DNA from: Rebecca billardiae RCC1528
Taxonomy: Eukaryota; Haptophyta
DNA: 64,000 nucleotides
Assembly (NCBI GenBank): GCA_965240325.2
Contig: OZ251225.1
Location: 2,170,001-2,234,000, forward strand
Direction of reading: 5' to 3'
The position numbers and the translations under genes were made by a program. Below, one piece after another: positions 33,877 through 44,599 of the stretch. Position 1 is the stretch's first letter. Each line of letters begins with the position of its first letter. The notes beneath the pieces were generated by a model. The model had not been told where the DNA came from. It worked only from the letters and a program-made list of their open reading frames with translations, and did not search any database.

Positions 33877-35083
33877 CCTCGGTCTCGGAGGTGACGTGCC
33901 CCGCACGAGCCACGATGGCGGATGGGACCAACCCCATATTACCCCTGGCTGCGAGCGCGCCTGCACGTGCCTCCGGACCCGCCTCCCGCTTGCTGCTCAC
34001 GCAGTCAGCAGTGCGACCGTGGCGCATGATCTCAGAACTCAGAAGCAGACAGTCTGCACGGTGCTGCCGAGTCCTGCCGACAGGCGACAGTACAGCCTGC
34101 ATCAGCTAGACTGCTAGTCACATTATTGACGATGATGATTGTCATGTGCGACTACTACGAAGTACGGACTGCAGTCCAACGCGGACTGCAAGACCAAGTC
34201 CAACGCCCGGGCCAGCCTCGCTCGCCGCCAGCAGGTCCTGGCCAAATCCCGGAAGAATGCACGCTGACCGCTCGAGGGGCGGCGATGCGCAGGCTGAAGG
34301 TCTCGCTGTTCATCGCCATCTCGCGGCTGAGCGCCGCGACCGAGTCGTCGCGGCCGTCGCGTGCCGGAGGCGGTGCCGCAGCCCGCCGGCCGCGTCCCGT
34401 GCCGCGTCCCGAGCACGGCCACATGGGCGGCCACTGCGCCACTTGGCGGGTGGATCGCGCGCGAGCGACGCGTCTCGCTCGAGGAAGGCGATGCGCTCGA
34501 GCACGTGCGCCATGCTGCCCTGCGGCGGTGGCGCGCCGCTGCTCAGCAGCGCGCTCGAGCACAACGGTGCGGAGGTGAACGGAGCGTCCAAGCCGTGCAG
34601 CTGCCGCTCGAGGTGAGGCTGTCGCACAGCTCCGAGCTCCGCGATCGTGGCTGCATACGGCCCCGTCCCCCTAGTGCCGCCAGCTGCCAGGCGCGGTGGT
34701 GCCACCAGGCCGTTGAGAGGCATGAGCTGGCCGACTCCGTCACGGGCGATGGCGGACGTACCCGCGGGGACGCGCATCGCGCAGCTGCGCGCTGGCACGC
34801 CAAGCGTGAGCATCGGCTTGGAGCTCGCGCGGCAGCCGTGCTCGGCATCCGTGAGCTCTGCGTGCCCGCCGAGGCCCTGCGCGCCGCTCCGCGGGATGAG
34901 CCGACGAGCCCCCGGCGCTGCACGTTGTCGCGCAGGTCCGGCGGGATCGGGTGGCTCGTGGGCTGGCTGCGGGCGCCAGCTGCGCTCGGAGCGAGCTTCG
35001 CCTCGTCCAGGTCGCGGCCAGACGAATCGTAGCACGCGCTCATGGAGGAGAGAGGCATGCTGCTTGCGAGCGCGGTGCCACTA
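33877..35083 (-). other. Possible additional 3' exons of the polyQ/KOW gene
   Basis: Three stretches on the minus strand read more like coding sequence than chance: about 35150-34820 (frame containing LSDSGTALASSMPLSSMSAC), about 34800-34440 (frame containing SMAHVLERIAFLERDASLA) and about 34340-34260 (frame containing LSREMAMNSETFSL). They are in different frames and no clean GT-AG junctions could be fixed. They may be further exons of the gene ending at 35084, a separate gene, or decayed coding sequence. Confidence 0.3.
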
Positions 35084-38000
35084 TCAGACAGCTCCGCGGC
35101 GTGCGGCTGCACGGCGTGCGCACAACGCGGCGCGCGCGGCGTTGAACTCCTCATCCAGCGCCACAGCGGCGTCCTCTAAGTCCAAGCCCAAGCTGGTGCG
35201 GCCCGCGCAGCCCGCGCGGCCCGCGCCCATCAGCTCCCTCTGCATCTGCTGCGGCAGCAGCTGCTGCGCGTACTGCTGCTGCTGCTGGAGCTGCTGCTGC
35301 TGCCGCTGTGGCCGGCTGTAAATGATGTGGCGCTGCGTCTGCTGCTGTGTCTGCTGCTGCAGCTGCTGGAGCTGCTGCTGCATCAGCAGGTGCTGCGGCT
35401 GCTGCTCGTGCTGCTGCTGCTGCTCGTGCTGCTCGTGCTGCATCAGCAGGTGCTGCTGCTGTGGCCGCGGCAGCAGCACCTGCTGCTGCTCGTGCTGCTG
35501 CTGCTGCTGCTCGTGCTGCTCGTGCTGCATCAGCAGGTGCTGCTGCTGCGGCCGCGGCAGCAGCTGCTGCTGCTGCTCGTGCTGCTGCTGCTGCTCGTGC
35601 TGCTCGTGCTGCATCAGCAGGTGCTGCTGCTGCGGCCGCGGCAGCAGCACCTGCTGCTGTGGCAGCTGCTGCGGCAGCTGCTGCGGCTGCTGCGGCTGCT
35701 GCGAAGGCGAGGGCTGCTGCATCAGGTGGTGGTGGTGATGTAGCGGTGCCTGCTGCTGCTGCTGCATCAGCAAATGCTGCTGCTGCTGCTGCATCCGCTG
35801 CTGCATCCCCTGCTGCATCCGCTGCTGCATCCGCTGCTGCATCCGCTGCTGCATCCGCTGCTGCTGCTGCTGCTCGTGCTGCTGCTGCTGCTCGTGCTGC
35901 TGCTGCTGCTGCTGCTGCTCGTGCTGCATCAGCAGGTGCTGCTGCTGCTGCTCGTGCTGCTGCTGCTGCTCGTGCTGCTCGTGCTGCATCAGCAGGTGCT
36001 GCTGCTGCTGCCGCGGCAGCAGCTGCTGCTGCCGCGGCAGCAGCTGCTGCTGCTGCTGCTCGTGCTGCTGCTGCTGCTCGTGCTGCTCGTGCTGCATCAG
36101 CAGGTGCTGCTGCTGCGACCGCGGCAGCAGCTGCTGCTGCTGCTCGTGCTGCTGCTGCTGCTCGTGCTGCTCGTGCTGCATCAGCAGCTGCTGCTGCTGC
36201 TCGTGCTGCTGCTGCTGCTCGTGCTGCTCGTGCTGCATCAGCAGGTGCTGCTGCTGCGGCCGCGGCAGCAGCTGCTGCTGCTGCTGCCGCTGCTGCTGAT
36301 ATCGAGCCAGCAGAAGCAGCAGGTGCTGCTGCTGCTGCTCCGGCGGCATCTTCAGCAGCCCATCGAGAGAGTGCTGCCCGTCGTCCCCCGGCACACCGTA
36401 CGCATTCATTGCTGTGCGCACCGCCTGCATGTCCTCCTCCTGCTGCGGTGGGAGGTCGTCGGTGCTCGAGTGCCCGAGCGCGCCAAGTGCGGCGCCAGCC
36501 ATTGCATCCTGGGTGGCCCCAAGCTGCTCGACGTCAGAGCGAGGCAGGCCGTGCCACTCCCTCTCGGCCTGCGCGCCCACGTGCATCTCGCCGCCATGAG
36601 GGTCCGGTACGTAGCCGTGGCACGGCGCAGCCGTCGCTCCAATCGGCATCGCGATGGCCATGACGGGCTGCGCGGCTGCGATCGGCTGGCGGCCGCGGCC
36701 GCCGCCGCTCGCGTGCGCGGCGCACGCGTACTGCTGCGCCGCGAGCGAGCCGCTCGCATCCCACGACGGCTGCACCGGCAGCTGAGCGTGGCCCGCCGCC
36801 AGGCGCATGCCATGCTGCTGCGCGGCCCCGCCGAGCGCATGCTCGTACGCGGTGCCAGGGTAGAGAACGCGTGCTTGCACGGGCTCGGCGATGCCGGCGG
36901 CTGAGCGTTGCTCAGGCCCGCCGCGCGCGAGCGCGTGCTGCAGCAGCTGGTGCGCCTGCGCGTCCTCCGAGTCGTGGCAGGCCAGCGTCTGCGTGGCGTA
37001 CTGGTAGCCCACCGCCGTCGCGCCCAGGCTGATCGCGGGCACGTGCGCTCCCGCCATCTCGCCGCTGACCTGCGCGAAGAGCGGCGGCTGCGTGCATCGC
37101 GGGAAGTGCTGCTGCAGCATGGCAGAGCCGGCGCTGCGCTTGCGCGCGGCTGGCCGCGCGCGTGGCTTCGGTGGGCGCGCACTCGACGCGGCGGGCACCG
37201 CCGCCGCCACGGCCGCGGCCGCGCCCTCAGCTGCGGCCGGCGCTGCCGCTGCGTGTGCCTCCGCCTCCGCACCCACCCCAGCTGGCGCGTCGGCCGGAGC
37301 GGCAGCCGGCTGCTCGTCAGCGGGGGACCCGGCCGCGCCGTTCAGCGGCATCGAGCCCGTGCGGATGAACTCGTTGAGCCCGCGCAGCTGTTGCTGCGCC
37401 GCCTCGTACTTCTCGCGGTCTCTCCTGCGCACGGTCGGGCGGCCAGCCGCGAGCGGGGACTTTGCGCGACTCTGCCGTTCAAACTGCCCGTCGCGCAGCT
37501 GCTCCTGCCACTGGTCCAGAGCCTCGCCGTACTGCGGGCAGCGCAGCACCGCGGCGAGGGCGTCGGGGCTCCGATCGGGCTCGGGCAGCAGCTCCGCGAG
37601 CTCCTGCTGCTCGTCAGGCGTCAGCAGCGTCAGGAACGCATGGCTGCCGATCACGCGCCGCAGGTCAACGGTGCCGAGCGGCGAGTGCCGCGAGCGCAGC
37701 GCGTCGCCTGCCTCGGCGGCGAGCGATCCGGGGCCAGCGCGCAGCCGGACGCGTATCGGCCGGCTCGACGCACTCTTCTTCAGGCCGCTCGAGCTGCCCT
37801 GCGCGCGCGCCGCGCTCGCGTCGGGCGTGGGGGCGTCGTCTTCAGCGAGCGCGCTCCGACCAGCTGCAGCCACATCTGCTGTGCCCACAGCAGCGCGCCG
37901 CGCGGCCGCCTGGAGATCGTCGAGAGCAGCCTTGCCCAGCGAGCCCGACGCAGCGCTGCCGCCCTTGCGCATGGGATACACGCGCGACTCTCGCACGCGG

Positions 38001-39022
38001 ATCTCCACGCCGCCGCACAGCACGCGGTACGTACCCTGGTTGACGCCGAGCACCTTGCCAGACTTGCCGTCGTGTGGCCCGCCGCGCACGCAGACGGCGG
38101 TGCCGGGGCGGTAGTTGCTGCCCTGCGCGCCCTTCGCTGGCCGGGCAGCCACTGGCACGGACTCGCGGACGGGCTTGTGCGCAGGCTCCGGCGCAGGTGC
38201 GGCGGCGCCAGGCGGCCCGGCCGCGGGTGCCGCGGCCGCCGGCGCCGGCGCCGGCTCCGCGCCCGCACCGCTTGGTGCCCTGCTCTGCGCCGCCTCCTCG
38301 GCGCGCCTCTGCGCCTCCTCGACGCGCGCGCGCTCCTCCGCGCGATGCCGCTCCTCCTTCATCACCAGGATCCGCCGTGAGCGCTTGACGGACTCCGCCG
38401 AGGGCACGACGAGGTGCGGCCCTCTCCGCGCCTGCTTGGCTCGCAGGGGGGCGGATGCATCGGATCCTGCGGCGGTGTCGGCAGCCGGTGTGGCAGCGGA
38501 CGCTGCAGCAGCCGGTGTGGCAGCGGACGATGCATCTGAGCTCGGCGCACCAGCCGATGCGAGACCCATCGCGTCGTCCAGAGCGCCCATGGCCTGCGAA
38601 GCTGGCGCGTCTGCTGGCGCACACGCCGGCGCGCGCAGCCGCGCGTCCGCAGCTGGCGCGTGTGCGGGAGCGTCTGCTGGCGAGCTAGGATGGCAGCCTG
38701 CGGTCGAGGCCGGCGCCTTCGCTGGAGACTGCCCTTTCATCTGCGCCTCAGCACTCCGCGCAGCCTCGCTCTCCAGCGCGACCGGCGACGCTGCGCGTTG
38801 GCTGCGCGTCGCGGCGGTGCGGGGGCTTTGTCGCACAGCCTCACGGACTGGGCACGAGGACTGCCGCGTCAAAGAGGGACGCGGTCGCGTGGCCGAGGCT
38901 GGGACGTGGGTCTCGTCGAGCGCGTTGGCCTGCGCTGCCTCCGTGCCGTCTGCGAGCCCCGCGTCCGCCCCGCAATCGCCGCCGCCACTTGCGCCGGCGG
39001 CTTCTTCGCTGTCGCTAGACAT
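35084..39022 (-). CDS. PolyQ-rich protein with a KOW-like motif
   Basis: An open frame of 1,312 residues from the ATG at 39022 (MSSDSEEAAG). Residues about 1-290 are Ala/Ser/Pro-rich with a charged helix (KEERHRAEERARVEEAQRRA). At about 305-360 a segment (YRPGTAVCVRGGPHDGKSG then V-L-G-V-N-Q-G-T-Y-R-V) matches KOW-type modules, which bind RNA or proteins in transcription and translation factors such as Spt5. A helical region at about 455-570 (FLTLLTPDEQQELAELLPE) resembles a small protein-interaction domain found in chromatin-associated proteins. The C-terminal third is almost entirely glutamine with repeated L-M-Q-H-E-Q-H-E-Q units. A nuclear transcription or chromatin role is inferred. The stop at 35084 may be read through by splicing, since coding-like sequence continues downstream. 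It is head-to-head with the gene at 39223. Confidence 0.7.
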   Translation of the reverse strand: MSSDSEEAAGASGGGDCGADAGLADGTEAAQANALDETHVPASATRPRPSLTRQSSCPVREAVRQSPRTAATRSQRAASPVALESEAARSAEAQMKGQSPAKAPASTAGCHPSSPADAPAHAPAADARLRAPACAPADAPASQAMGALDDAMGLASAGAPSSDASSAATPAAAASAATPAADTAAGSDASAPLRAKQARRGPHLVVPSAESVKRSRRILVMKEERHRAEERARVEEAQRRAEEAAQSRAPSGAGAEPAPAPAAAAPAAGPPGAAAPAPEPAHKPVRESVPVAARPAKGAQGSNYRPGTAVCVRGGPHDGKSGKVLGVNQGTYRVLCGGVEIRVRESRVYPMRKGGSAASGSLGKAALDDLQAAARRAAVGTADVAAAGRSALAEDDAPTPDASAARAQGSSSGLKKSASSRPIRVRLRAGPGSLAAEAGDALRSRHSPLGTVDLRRVIGSHAFLTLLTPDEQQELAELLPEPDRSPDALAAVLRCPQYGEALDQWQEQLRDGQFERQSRAKSPLAAGRPTVRRRDREKYEAAQQQLRGLNEFIRTGSMPLNGAAGSPADEQPAAAPADAPAGVGAEAEAHAAAAPAAAEGAAAAVAAAVPAASSARPPKPRARPAARKRSAGSAMLQQHFPRCTQPPLFAQVSGEMAGAHVPAISLGATAVGYQYATQTLACHDSEDAQAHQLLQHALARGGPEQRSAAGIAEPVQARVLYPGTAYEHALGGAAQQHGMRLAAGHAQLPVQPSWDASGSLAAQQYACAAHASGGGRGRQPIAAAQPVMAIAMPIGATAAPCHGYVPDPHGGEMHVGAQAEREWHGLPRSDVEQLGATQDAMAGAALGALGHSSTDDLPPQQEEDMQAVRTAMNAYGVPGDDGQHSLDGLLKMPPEQQQQHLLLLLARYQQQRQQQQQLLPRPQQQHLLMQHEQHEQQQQHEQQQQLLMQHEQHEQQQQHEQQQQLLPRSQQQHLLMQHEQHEQQQQHEQQQQQLLPRQQQLLPRQQQQHLLMQHEQHEQQQQHEQQQQHLLMQHEQQQQQQQHEQQQQHEQQQQQRMQQRMQQRMQQRMQQGMQQRMQQQQQHLLMQQQQQAPLHHHHHLMQQPSPSQQPQQPQQLPQQLPQQQVLLPRPQQQHLLMQHEQHEQQQQHEQQQQLLPRPQQQHLLMQHEQHEQQQQQHEQQQVLLPRPQQQHLLMQHEQHEQQQQHEQQPQHLLMQQQLQQLQQQTQQQTQRHIIYSRPQRQQQQLQQQQQYAQQLLPQQMQRELMGAGRAGCAGRTSLGLDLEDAAVALDEEFNAARAALCARRAAARRGAV
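35230..36320. repeat. CAG/CTG trinucleotide-rich array
   Basis: About 1.1 kb dominated by CTG on the plus strand (CAG, glutamine, on the coding minus strand). It is interrupted by higher-order units of about 60-90 bases containing ctcgtgctgcatcagcaggt. The units are near-identical, so the array has expanded recently and is likely length-polymorphic. Confidence 0.95.
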
Positions 39023-39174
39023 GGTGGCGACAGCGAGCCCGCTGCGCACCCGCCTGCTCGCGTCTCTGCGATTTTCAATAAAGCGAGCGGCTGTGATTTG
39101 ACTGCTGATTTTTTTTGGCGGCCCGCGGCCGCGGGCCGCGGGCGGGCGCGTGAGGTGGGCGTCAATCTCGCCTG

Positions 39175-39209
39175 CCTGAGCTGTGTGCGTCTCTTATTCT
39201 TAGTAAATT
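39175..39209 (+). promoter_or_regulatory. Shared upstream word TGAGCTGTGTGCGTCTCTTA
   Basis: TGAGCTGTGTGCGTCTCTTA followed by TTCTTAGTAAA lies immediately upstream of the small gene at 39223. Close matches occur at 58438-58470 (upstream of the gene at 58698) and at 62409-62428. It could be a promoter or 5' untranslated element, or a short dispersed repeat. Function unknown. Confidence 0.4.
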
Positions 39210-39222
39210 GTAGCTCTGCAGG

Positions 39223-39828
39223 ATGGCGGTCGAGCAGGTGTGCGTGGTGGCGTGTAAGGCCTTCCTTGACGCCGACGCGGCAGCTTCCGCGTGGCTGGAG
39301 GAGCGGGTGGCGCTGCTCTACGAAGCGACTGATTGTGTGCAGCGTGCGCGGGGGCAAGCCCCTGCAGGACGGGGCCTCCTCAGTGCAGAATCAGTCGCCC
39401 ATGCTGGGAGGCTTCAGGCTGGCAACGCGCTCGAGCGCCTGTCGGCGTGCCTCACGCGTGTGCAGGAGGACCTCAGCGAGCACGCTGCGGGCCTCGAGGA
39501 CGCGAATCTAGCGCTGGCCGATGCTAAGGCGACGCTATCACTCGCGTGCTCGCCAGAGGAGGCATGCGTGGCAGCCGATGCGCTGAATGGCTGCTCCATT
39601 GCTGACACGCTGGCTGCGCTGGATGCCCTGGCTGGTGCGCTGGAGGGCGAAATCCAGCTGACGGAGTGGGCTCAGGCGCAGTTGCACGCAGATTCGACGG
39701 CAGAGGTGTGCCAGGGTCTGCTGATCTCTCTTCGATTGCGACCATTCGTCTCTGCCGCGACAGCGCGTGCCGCGCGGGTTCACATCGAGCGAGCTGCACG
39801 TGGGGGCACGTCGTCATCGGGTGCCTGA
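39223..39828 (+). CDS. Small predicted helical/coiled-coil protein, unknown function
   Basis: A single-exon frame of 201 residues. Almost the whole chain is predicted helical, with heptad-like leucines (LERLSACLTRVQEDLSEHAA and LADAKATLSLA). No signal peptide or transmembrane segment. The cysteine content is fairly high (about nine) but without a metal-binding spacing. I do not recognise a family. The composition is clearly coding, not the Arg/Pro-rich pattern of chance frames in this genome. The start is the first ATG, 200 bp from the divergent KOW/polyQ gene, with which it may share a promoter. Confidence 0.65.
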   Translation: MAVEQVCVVACKAFLDADAAASAWLEERVALLYEATDCVQRARGQAPAGRGLLSAESVAHAGRLQAGNALERLSACLTRVQEDLSEHAAGLEDANLALADAKATLSLACSPEEACVAADALNGCSIADTLAALDALAGALEGEIQLTEWAQAQLHADSTAEVCQGLLISLRLRPFVSAATARAARVHIERAARGGTSSSGA

Positions 39829-40191
39829 CTCCACACTGGCCTGTCTGTCTCCTGACGAGGCCATGTGCGCGCTGCGGGGCCGAGGTGCGCGCCGCGGGGC
39901 CCGTCGGGGGCAGCGCGTCGCGCAAGTGGAGACCAGCCACCGGATCATCACTTCATCAGTCGGTCATCCACCGGCAGGGCGACGCGGCGGGAGCCCCAGA
40001 CAGCCCTCAGTCCGCCATCCGACGATGGGCACGATCACGATGGCGTGTGGATCACAGATTCATACGCACACTCACAGTAGATTTGCTACTATAATTAATT
40101 AGCTGCTAGCTAGACGAGTTAACTCACGCGTGTGTCGTGGTGATGTGGACCGCGTGACTCAATCACTGAGTCGGATATGATTATACTTAGT

Positions 40192-40264
<73 letters not shown>

Positions 40265-41132
40265 TAATTAATATCCGGCGATTATCCGCGTCGGCTAAGT
40301 GAGTCACATTACTTCCGACCCGGGGCTCACCCGGCCGGTCAGGTGCCAGTGATTGCGTCACAGTCACACGCTGAGCCATTCGTCTATTCGATGCGGATGA
40401 TGTATTGAATTCATGTATATCATTGCGGTAATTGCGGATCCGCGGTGGCGCGCGCGCGTCGACGCCAGACGGTGCGTTGTTGAGGCTTCCGGGCCCCCTG
40501 AGGCTTCCGCTCGGCGATGGCGGATGGAGTGATTGATGGGCGGCTACGACTTACGAGGGCCGAGGGGGGGGACGACGGCGAGGAGCGCTGATCCTGGTGT
40601 TTGTCTCTGCTGCTCGATCTGCTGCTACAGCTTGCTGACTCTGACGCCTGCTCGTTGCATACTGTACTACGTCCGGTTCAATGTACTATAGTGCGGATCT
40701 AGCTGCTATTATTTAATATTATTAAATAATTTAAAACAATATATATATATGATGTACTTATAATCAGTTAAAAACCGTATACTAGGCTACGACTATGCCC
40801 GAACGCGTGCGGAACGGTGCGCGGCCGAGTTGGATGTTGGCGTCACTGCAGTAGACAGCCAGTAACCGTGTTGGCTGCCTAGTGCAGCCTGCGGCCTGCA
40901 CCGTAGCCCCGCGGGCCGGGGCACGTTCTGATACGGTGCGCGGGTTCTGCAGCCGAATCACGATCAGCCGATCAGTGCCGGTTCGCCAGACTCTCGGCGA
41001 TGAACTCTCGCGATTCGCGCAGTGCCACCCGCGGCAGGACCGCAATCCACAACCGCCATCGGCACTCGCGATCGACAGCTGCTGGCCGTCGTCGATCCAG
41101 CGTGACCGAGGCTCCAACCGTGGTGCGATCGG
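39829..41132. other. Intergenic stretch with AT microsatellite
   Basis: No supported gene. It includes an AT dinucleotide run (40195-40262) and an A/T-rich patch at 40700-40760 (ttatttaatattattaaataatttaaaa type, an imperfect palindrome). A short G run occurs near 40565-40571. The right end is the 3' flank of the L7/L12 gene. Confidence 0.5.
40195..40262. repeat. AT dinucleotide microsatellite
   Basis: About 34 uninterrupted AT units. Confidence 0.97.
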
Positions 41133-41847
41133 TCAATCGAGCTTGATCTTGCCGCCGACAGCCTCGAGCTTCTCCTTCATGGCCTCTGCGTCCGCCTTCT
41201 TCACATCCTCCTTCAGCTGCTTTGGCGCCCCCTCGACCGCCTCCTTGGCCTCCTTCAGACCCAGGCCGGTGATCGCGCGCACCTCCTTAATGAGCTTGAT
41301 CTTCGATTCCGCGTCAAAGCTCTCGAGGATGACGTTGAACGAGGTCTTCTCCGCCGCGGGCTCTGCTTCCTCCGCGGGCGCCGCTGCGGCTGGGGCAGCT
41401 TGCGCCGGTGCGGCGCCCATAGGTGCTGCCATCATGACATCCTTGATGCCCAGTCTCTCCTGCGGTGGCGGCGGATGGGCGAGCGCCCGAGCGTAGCCGC
41501 AGCACGTGAGCGCGCGCGCAGGGCGAGACGTGCCGGCGCGGCGCGGGTGCGTGGCATCAGTTGGGGATCGGCGCGGCAAGCACGCGGACCTTCAGCGTCT
41601 CGGTGAGCTCTGCTGCTTCGAGCAGCGTCAGAGACGCAATCTCCTGCGCCAGTCGTTCAACTTTCTCCGACTTGTGAGGCGAGCTGTCCGTGGCAGGCTC
41701 GCTGAGCCGTGCGACGGCGCTGCGGTGGAATGATCGCCTCTCGAGTGGCAAGCAGGCGCGCGCGTAGCTCGTCGCCAGCGGTGCCCGCGCCGCTCGCCCG
41801 AAGGCGTCGCGCGCCGGTGCGCGGCTGGCTGCAAGCCGAAGCAGCAT
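41133..41847 (-). CDS. MRPL12: Mitochondrial ribosomal protein L7/L12 (bL12m)
   Basis: Two exons (41847-41590 and 41459-41133, intron 130 bp) encode 194 residues. The protein forms the ribosomal stalk that recruits translation GTPases. Residues 1-48 are an Arg-rich, acid-poor presequence ([20 protein letters not shown], then R-R-S-F-H-R-S), typical of mitochondrial import and lacking an ER signal, unlike the plastid proteins in this window. The N-terminal dimerisation helix ([11 protein letters not shown]) is followed by an Ala/Pro hinge. The C-terminal domain is canonical: [17 protein letters not shown], then [12 protein letters not shown], ending G-G-K-I-K-L-D. The intron falls just after the N-terminal domain. 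It is divergent from the channel gene, 281 bp between ATGs. Confidence 0.94.
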
Positions 41848-42128
41848 GTCACCGCACGATCGCAAGGCCGCGTCACCACGGACCCCCACGGCAGTCCGGG
41901 CGCAGGCTCGACGACGACGAAATGCGATGCCCGTCGTCCATAATATATTCGATAAAAGGGGAAGGGGAATACAAACGCCGCGCGCCGCGCGGAAAGTCGC
42001 GCGGACGGTGCGGCAGCGGTGGTTGGAGGTTCCTCAGGAACAGCAGGCTGCGGCGACTTGCCGGCGGCGGCTCTCAACCCCTTCGAACTTCGCAGCGCAG
42101 TAGCGGAGCTCTTCCGTGAAGGGGCAAG

Positions 42129-44599
42129 ATGCGTGCGTGGCTCGGGTATGGCGGGGCGAAGCGGCGCGCGAGCGCCGCCAAGGATGACGACCCGCTGAGC
42201 ATGACCATCGCCGAGATGGATGCGGTACACCCAGCAAGCCGGCAAGTGCAGAGCAGTCGCTCGACACATGCGCTGCACAAGCTCCAGCCCATCAAGACGA
42301 ACCGCAGCTTCAAGGCGCAGATGCTCGCGCTGACCTTTGGGACGGGCACGGGGCAGTACTCCCTGCTCGCGTTCGGCGCGCTCGTCCTGGTCATCCTCGG
42401 TGCCATCTTCTGGGTGGCGTTTGCAGACGGCGTGGAAAGTTACGATCGCTCGTGGCGCGCGGCCATGTGGCTGAGCTGGGGCATCTTCTTCGATCCGGGC
42501 ACGCACACGGGGCTTTCCTACGACGACGGCGAGGTGGACAAGTTCATCGTGGTCATCTTCTCCGTCTTCGGCTTCCTCTTCAACCTCGTCTTCCTCGGCG
42601 TGATCGTCGACAACATCCGCAAGGTACTCGACAGATTTTACACGCGGTACGCCGAGATCCAGGCGACCGACCACGTCGTGATCCTGGGCTGGACGCCGCG
42701 CACGCTCTTCCTGATCAACGAGGTGATCGCGCTCTTCGAGGACCAGGGCACCGACGGCGAGATCGTCGTCGTCGGCAACCGCGTGCGGTACGACATGGAG
42801 CGCGCCGTGGAGCTCGCATTCCGCAAGCGGCAACCGCCCGTGCCAAAGAACGTGCGCGTGCGCTGCTGGGAGGGCGACACCGCCGAGGAGGACGACCTCA
42901 CGCGGCTCTCGCTCTCGGACGCACGCTTCGTCGTCGCGCTCAGCGAGTCGAACGACCCGCGCCTCGCCGACGCGCAGGCGATCGAGATGATCCTCGCGCT
43001 GCAATCGCTGGAGGATGAGGACAAGGTGCGAGCGCACGCCGCGCGCCGCGCGCCGCGCGCGCGCAGGTGGCGCGCGCTGCGAGCGCAGACGGCGAGCGGC
43101 CCGCGGCCCCGGTGGGCGCTGTTCGGCGGCGAGGCCGCGACGCGCGCCGAGTCCCCGCGCGCCGCCCCTGCTCCCCCGCGCGCCGCGCGCCGCAGTGCCG
43201 AGGGCCCATCATCGCCGAGCTGCGCACGAAGGATGCCTTGGACGTCGTGCGCACCGTCAACGAGACGTCGACGACCGATGTGCTTGCCGTCAACTCGTCG
43301 CGTCTGGTCGACATGATTGTGAGCATGACGATGCTCCGCCCGACGCTGGGGCGGGCGCTCGTGCAGCTCACGAGCTTCTTCGGCAACAACTTCATGTTCG
43401 TCCCGGTGACGCCGGCGCAGGAGGGCCTCACGTTCGTCGAGGCCTCGGCGCAGTACCCTCGTGCGATTGTGATGGGCCTGCGCCCGAATGGCGGTATCCC
43501 CGTGATCGCTCCGGGGCAGAGCACCGTGCTCAAGAAGGGCGACCGGCTGCTGTGCGTCGCTGAGAATCGGTCGGACGTGCTCCTGGCCGACGCTCTCGCC
43601 GCCGCCGCTTCCACCACCGCCGCTGCGTCGCGAAGCGGTGCTGTGCCGATGGCGCCCGTGTCCTCGCCGCCGCGTCTGAGTAACGCGCAGCGCTCCGCCT
43701 CGTCCGCGCGCCTCGCGCAAGCCACGGTCGCCGACAAGTCCATCGCTGATCTCACGCCGAAGGCGCAGAAGGTCGTGGTGATCGGCTGGCGGACGGCGCG
43801 CGAGATGGCCGCGCTCGTGCGCTCCATGTCCCAGCTGCTCGCCCCTGGCTCGGAGATCTTCATCGTCTCGCAGATGGAGGCGGAGCCGCGCGAGAAGGCG
43901 CTTGAGGCCGAGAGGCACGGCATGCCTGACGGCACGGACTTTGCGCACGTGACGCACGTGATGGGCTCGCCGATGTCCACCGCCGTGCTCGGGCGGCTGC
44001 CGCTGCACGCTGCGGCCGTGGCGCTCGTCATCGCCGACTCGGCGGGCTCGTCCGCGGTCACCGATGGCGACTACCAGGACGGAGACGCGCGGCTTGACGA
44101 CGCGCGCGTGTACGCGGTGACGACCCTGCTGCGCGCGTGCGCAGGGCCCGGCCTGCGCATCGTCACGTCGTTCAGCCACATCATGACGTACCGGCTGCTG
44201 ATCCGTGGCTCGTCGGGCCGGGTCGGCGACAATGACACGACCAAGATCGTGCACCGCAACGCGCTCGAGGTGGGGCTCATCGCGATGCAGGCGAGCGACC
44301 CGACGCTCTCGCTCGTGTACAGAGAGCTGCTGGGCGCGGACGCGGTGGCCAACCGCGTCGTGTTCGTGATGAAGTTCGACGAGGCGCGGCGCACGCTGCG
44401 GCTGACGGGCTCGTCGTACTCCTTCGCGGACATGGCCGAGCGCCTGCTGCGCACGTTTGGCCACGTCCTCTTCGGCCACCGGACTTTCGACATCGCCACC
44501 GGCGAGCCTGAGCTCAACCCGCCGCACAAGGACACGCCGATCGAGTGGCGCGCTCAGGACGAGCTCTTGCTCTTCCGCCACCGCAAGGCGTCGGCGTGA
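42129..44599 (+). CDS. CASTOR/POLLUX (DMI1)-like ion channel
   Basis: Two exons (42129-43025, 43196-44599, intron 170 bp) encode 766 residues. Plant CASTOR and POLLUX/DMI1 are cation channels of the nuclear envelope needed for nuclear calcium oscillations, and related proteins occur widely in algae and bacteria. Transmembrane helices are visible at about 77-98 (YSLLAFGALVLVILGAIFWV) and 138-163 (FIVVIFSVFGFLFNLVFLGV), with the family pore signature W-G-x-F-F-D-P-G-T-H-T-G between them. A long cytosolic region follows with two Rossmann-like regulatory (RCK-type) domains, beginning D-H-V-V-I-L-G-W-T and K-V-V-V-I-G-W-R. A basic N-terminal tail of about 65 residues shows no obvious targeting signal. 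The physiological role in this organism is unknown. The splice junction follows E-D-E-D-K and resumes C-R-G-P-I-I-A-E-L. Confidence 0.9.

Noticed and set aside
35347-36904. Poly-alanine and poly-leucine/cysteine frames on the plus strand opposite the polyQ region
   Set aside because: Translations of CTG repeats in other frames (Leu, Cys, Ala). The minus-strand glutamine frame continues into a non-repetitive coding region.
40441-41132. Candidate gene on either strand
   Set aside because: Frames are short, Arg/Pro-rich and interrupted by an A/T-rich patch. No splice-consistent model was found.
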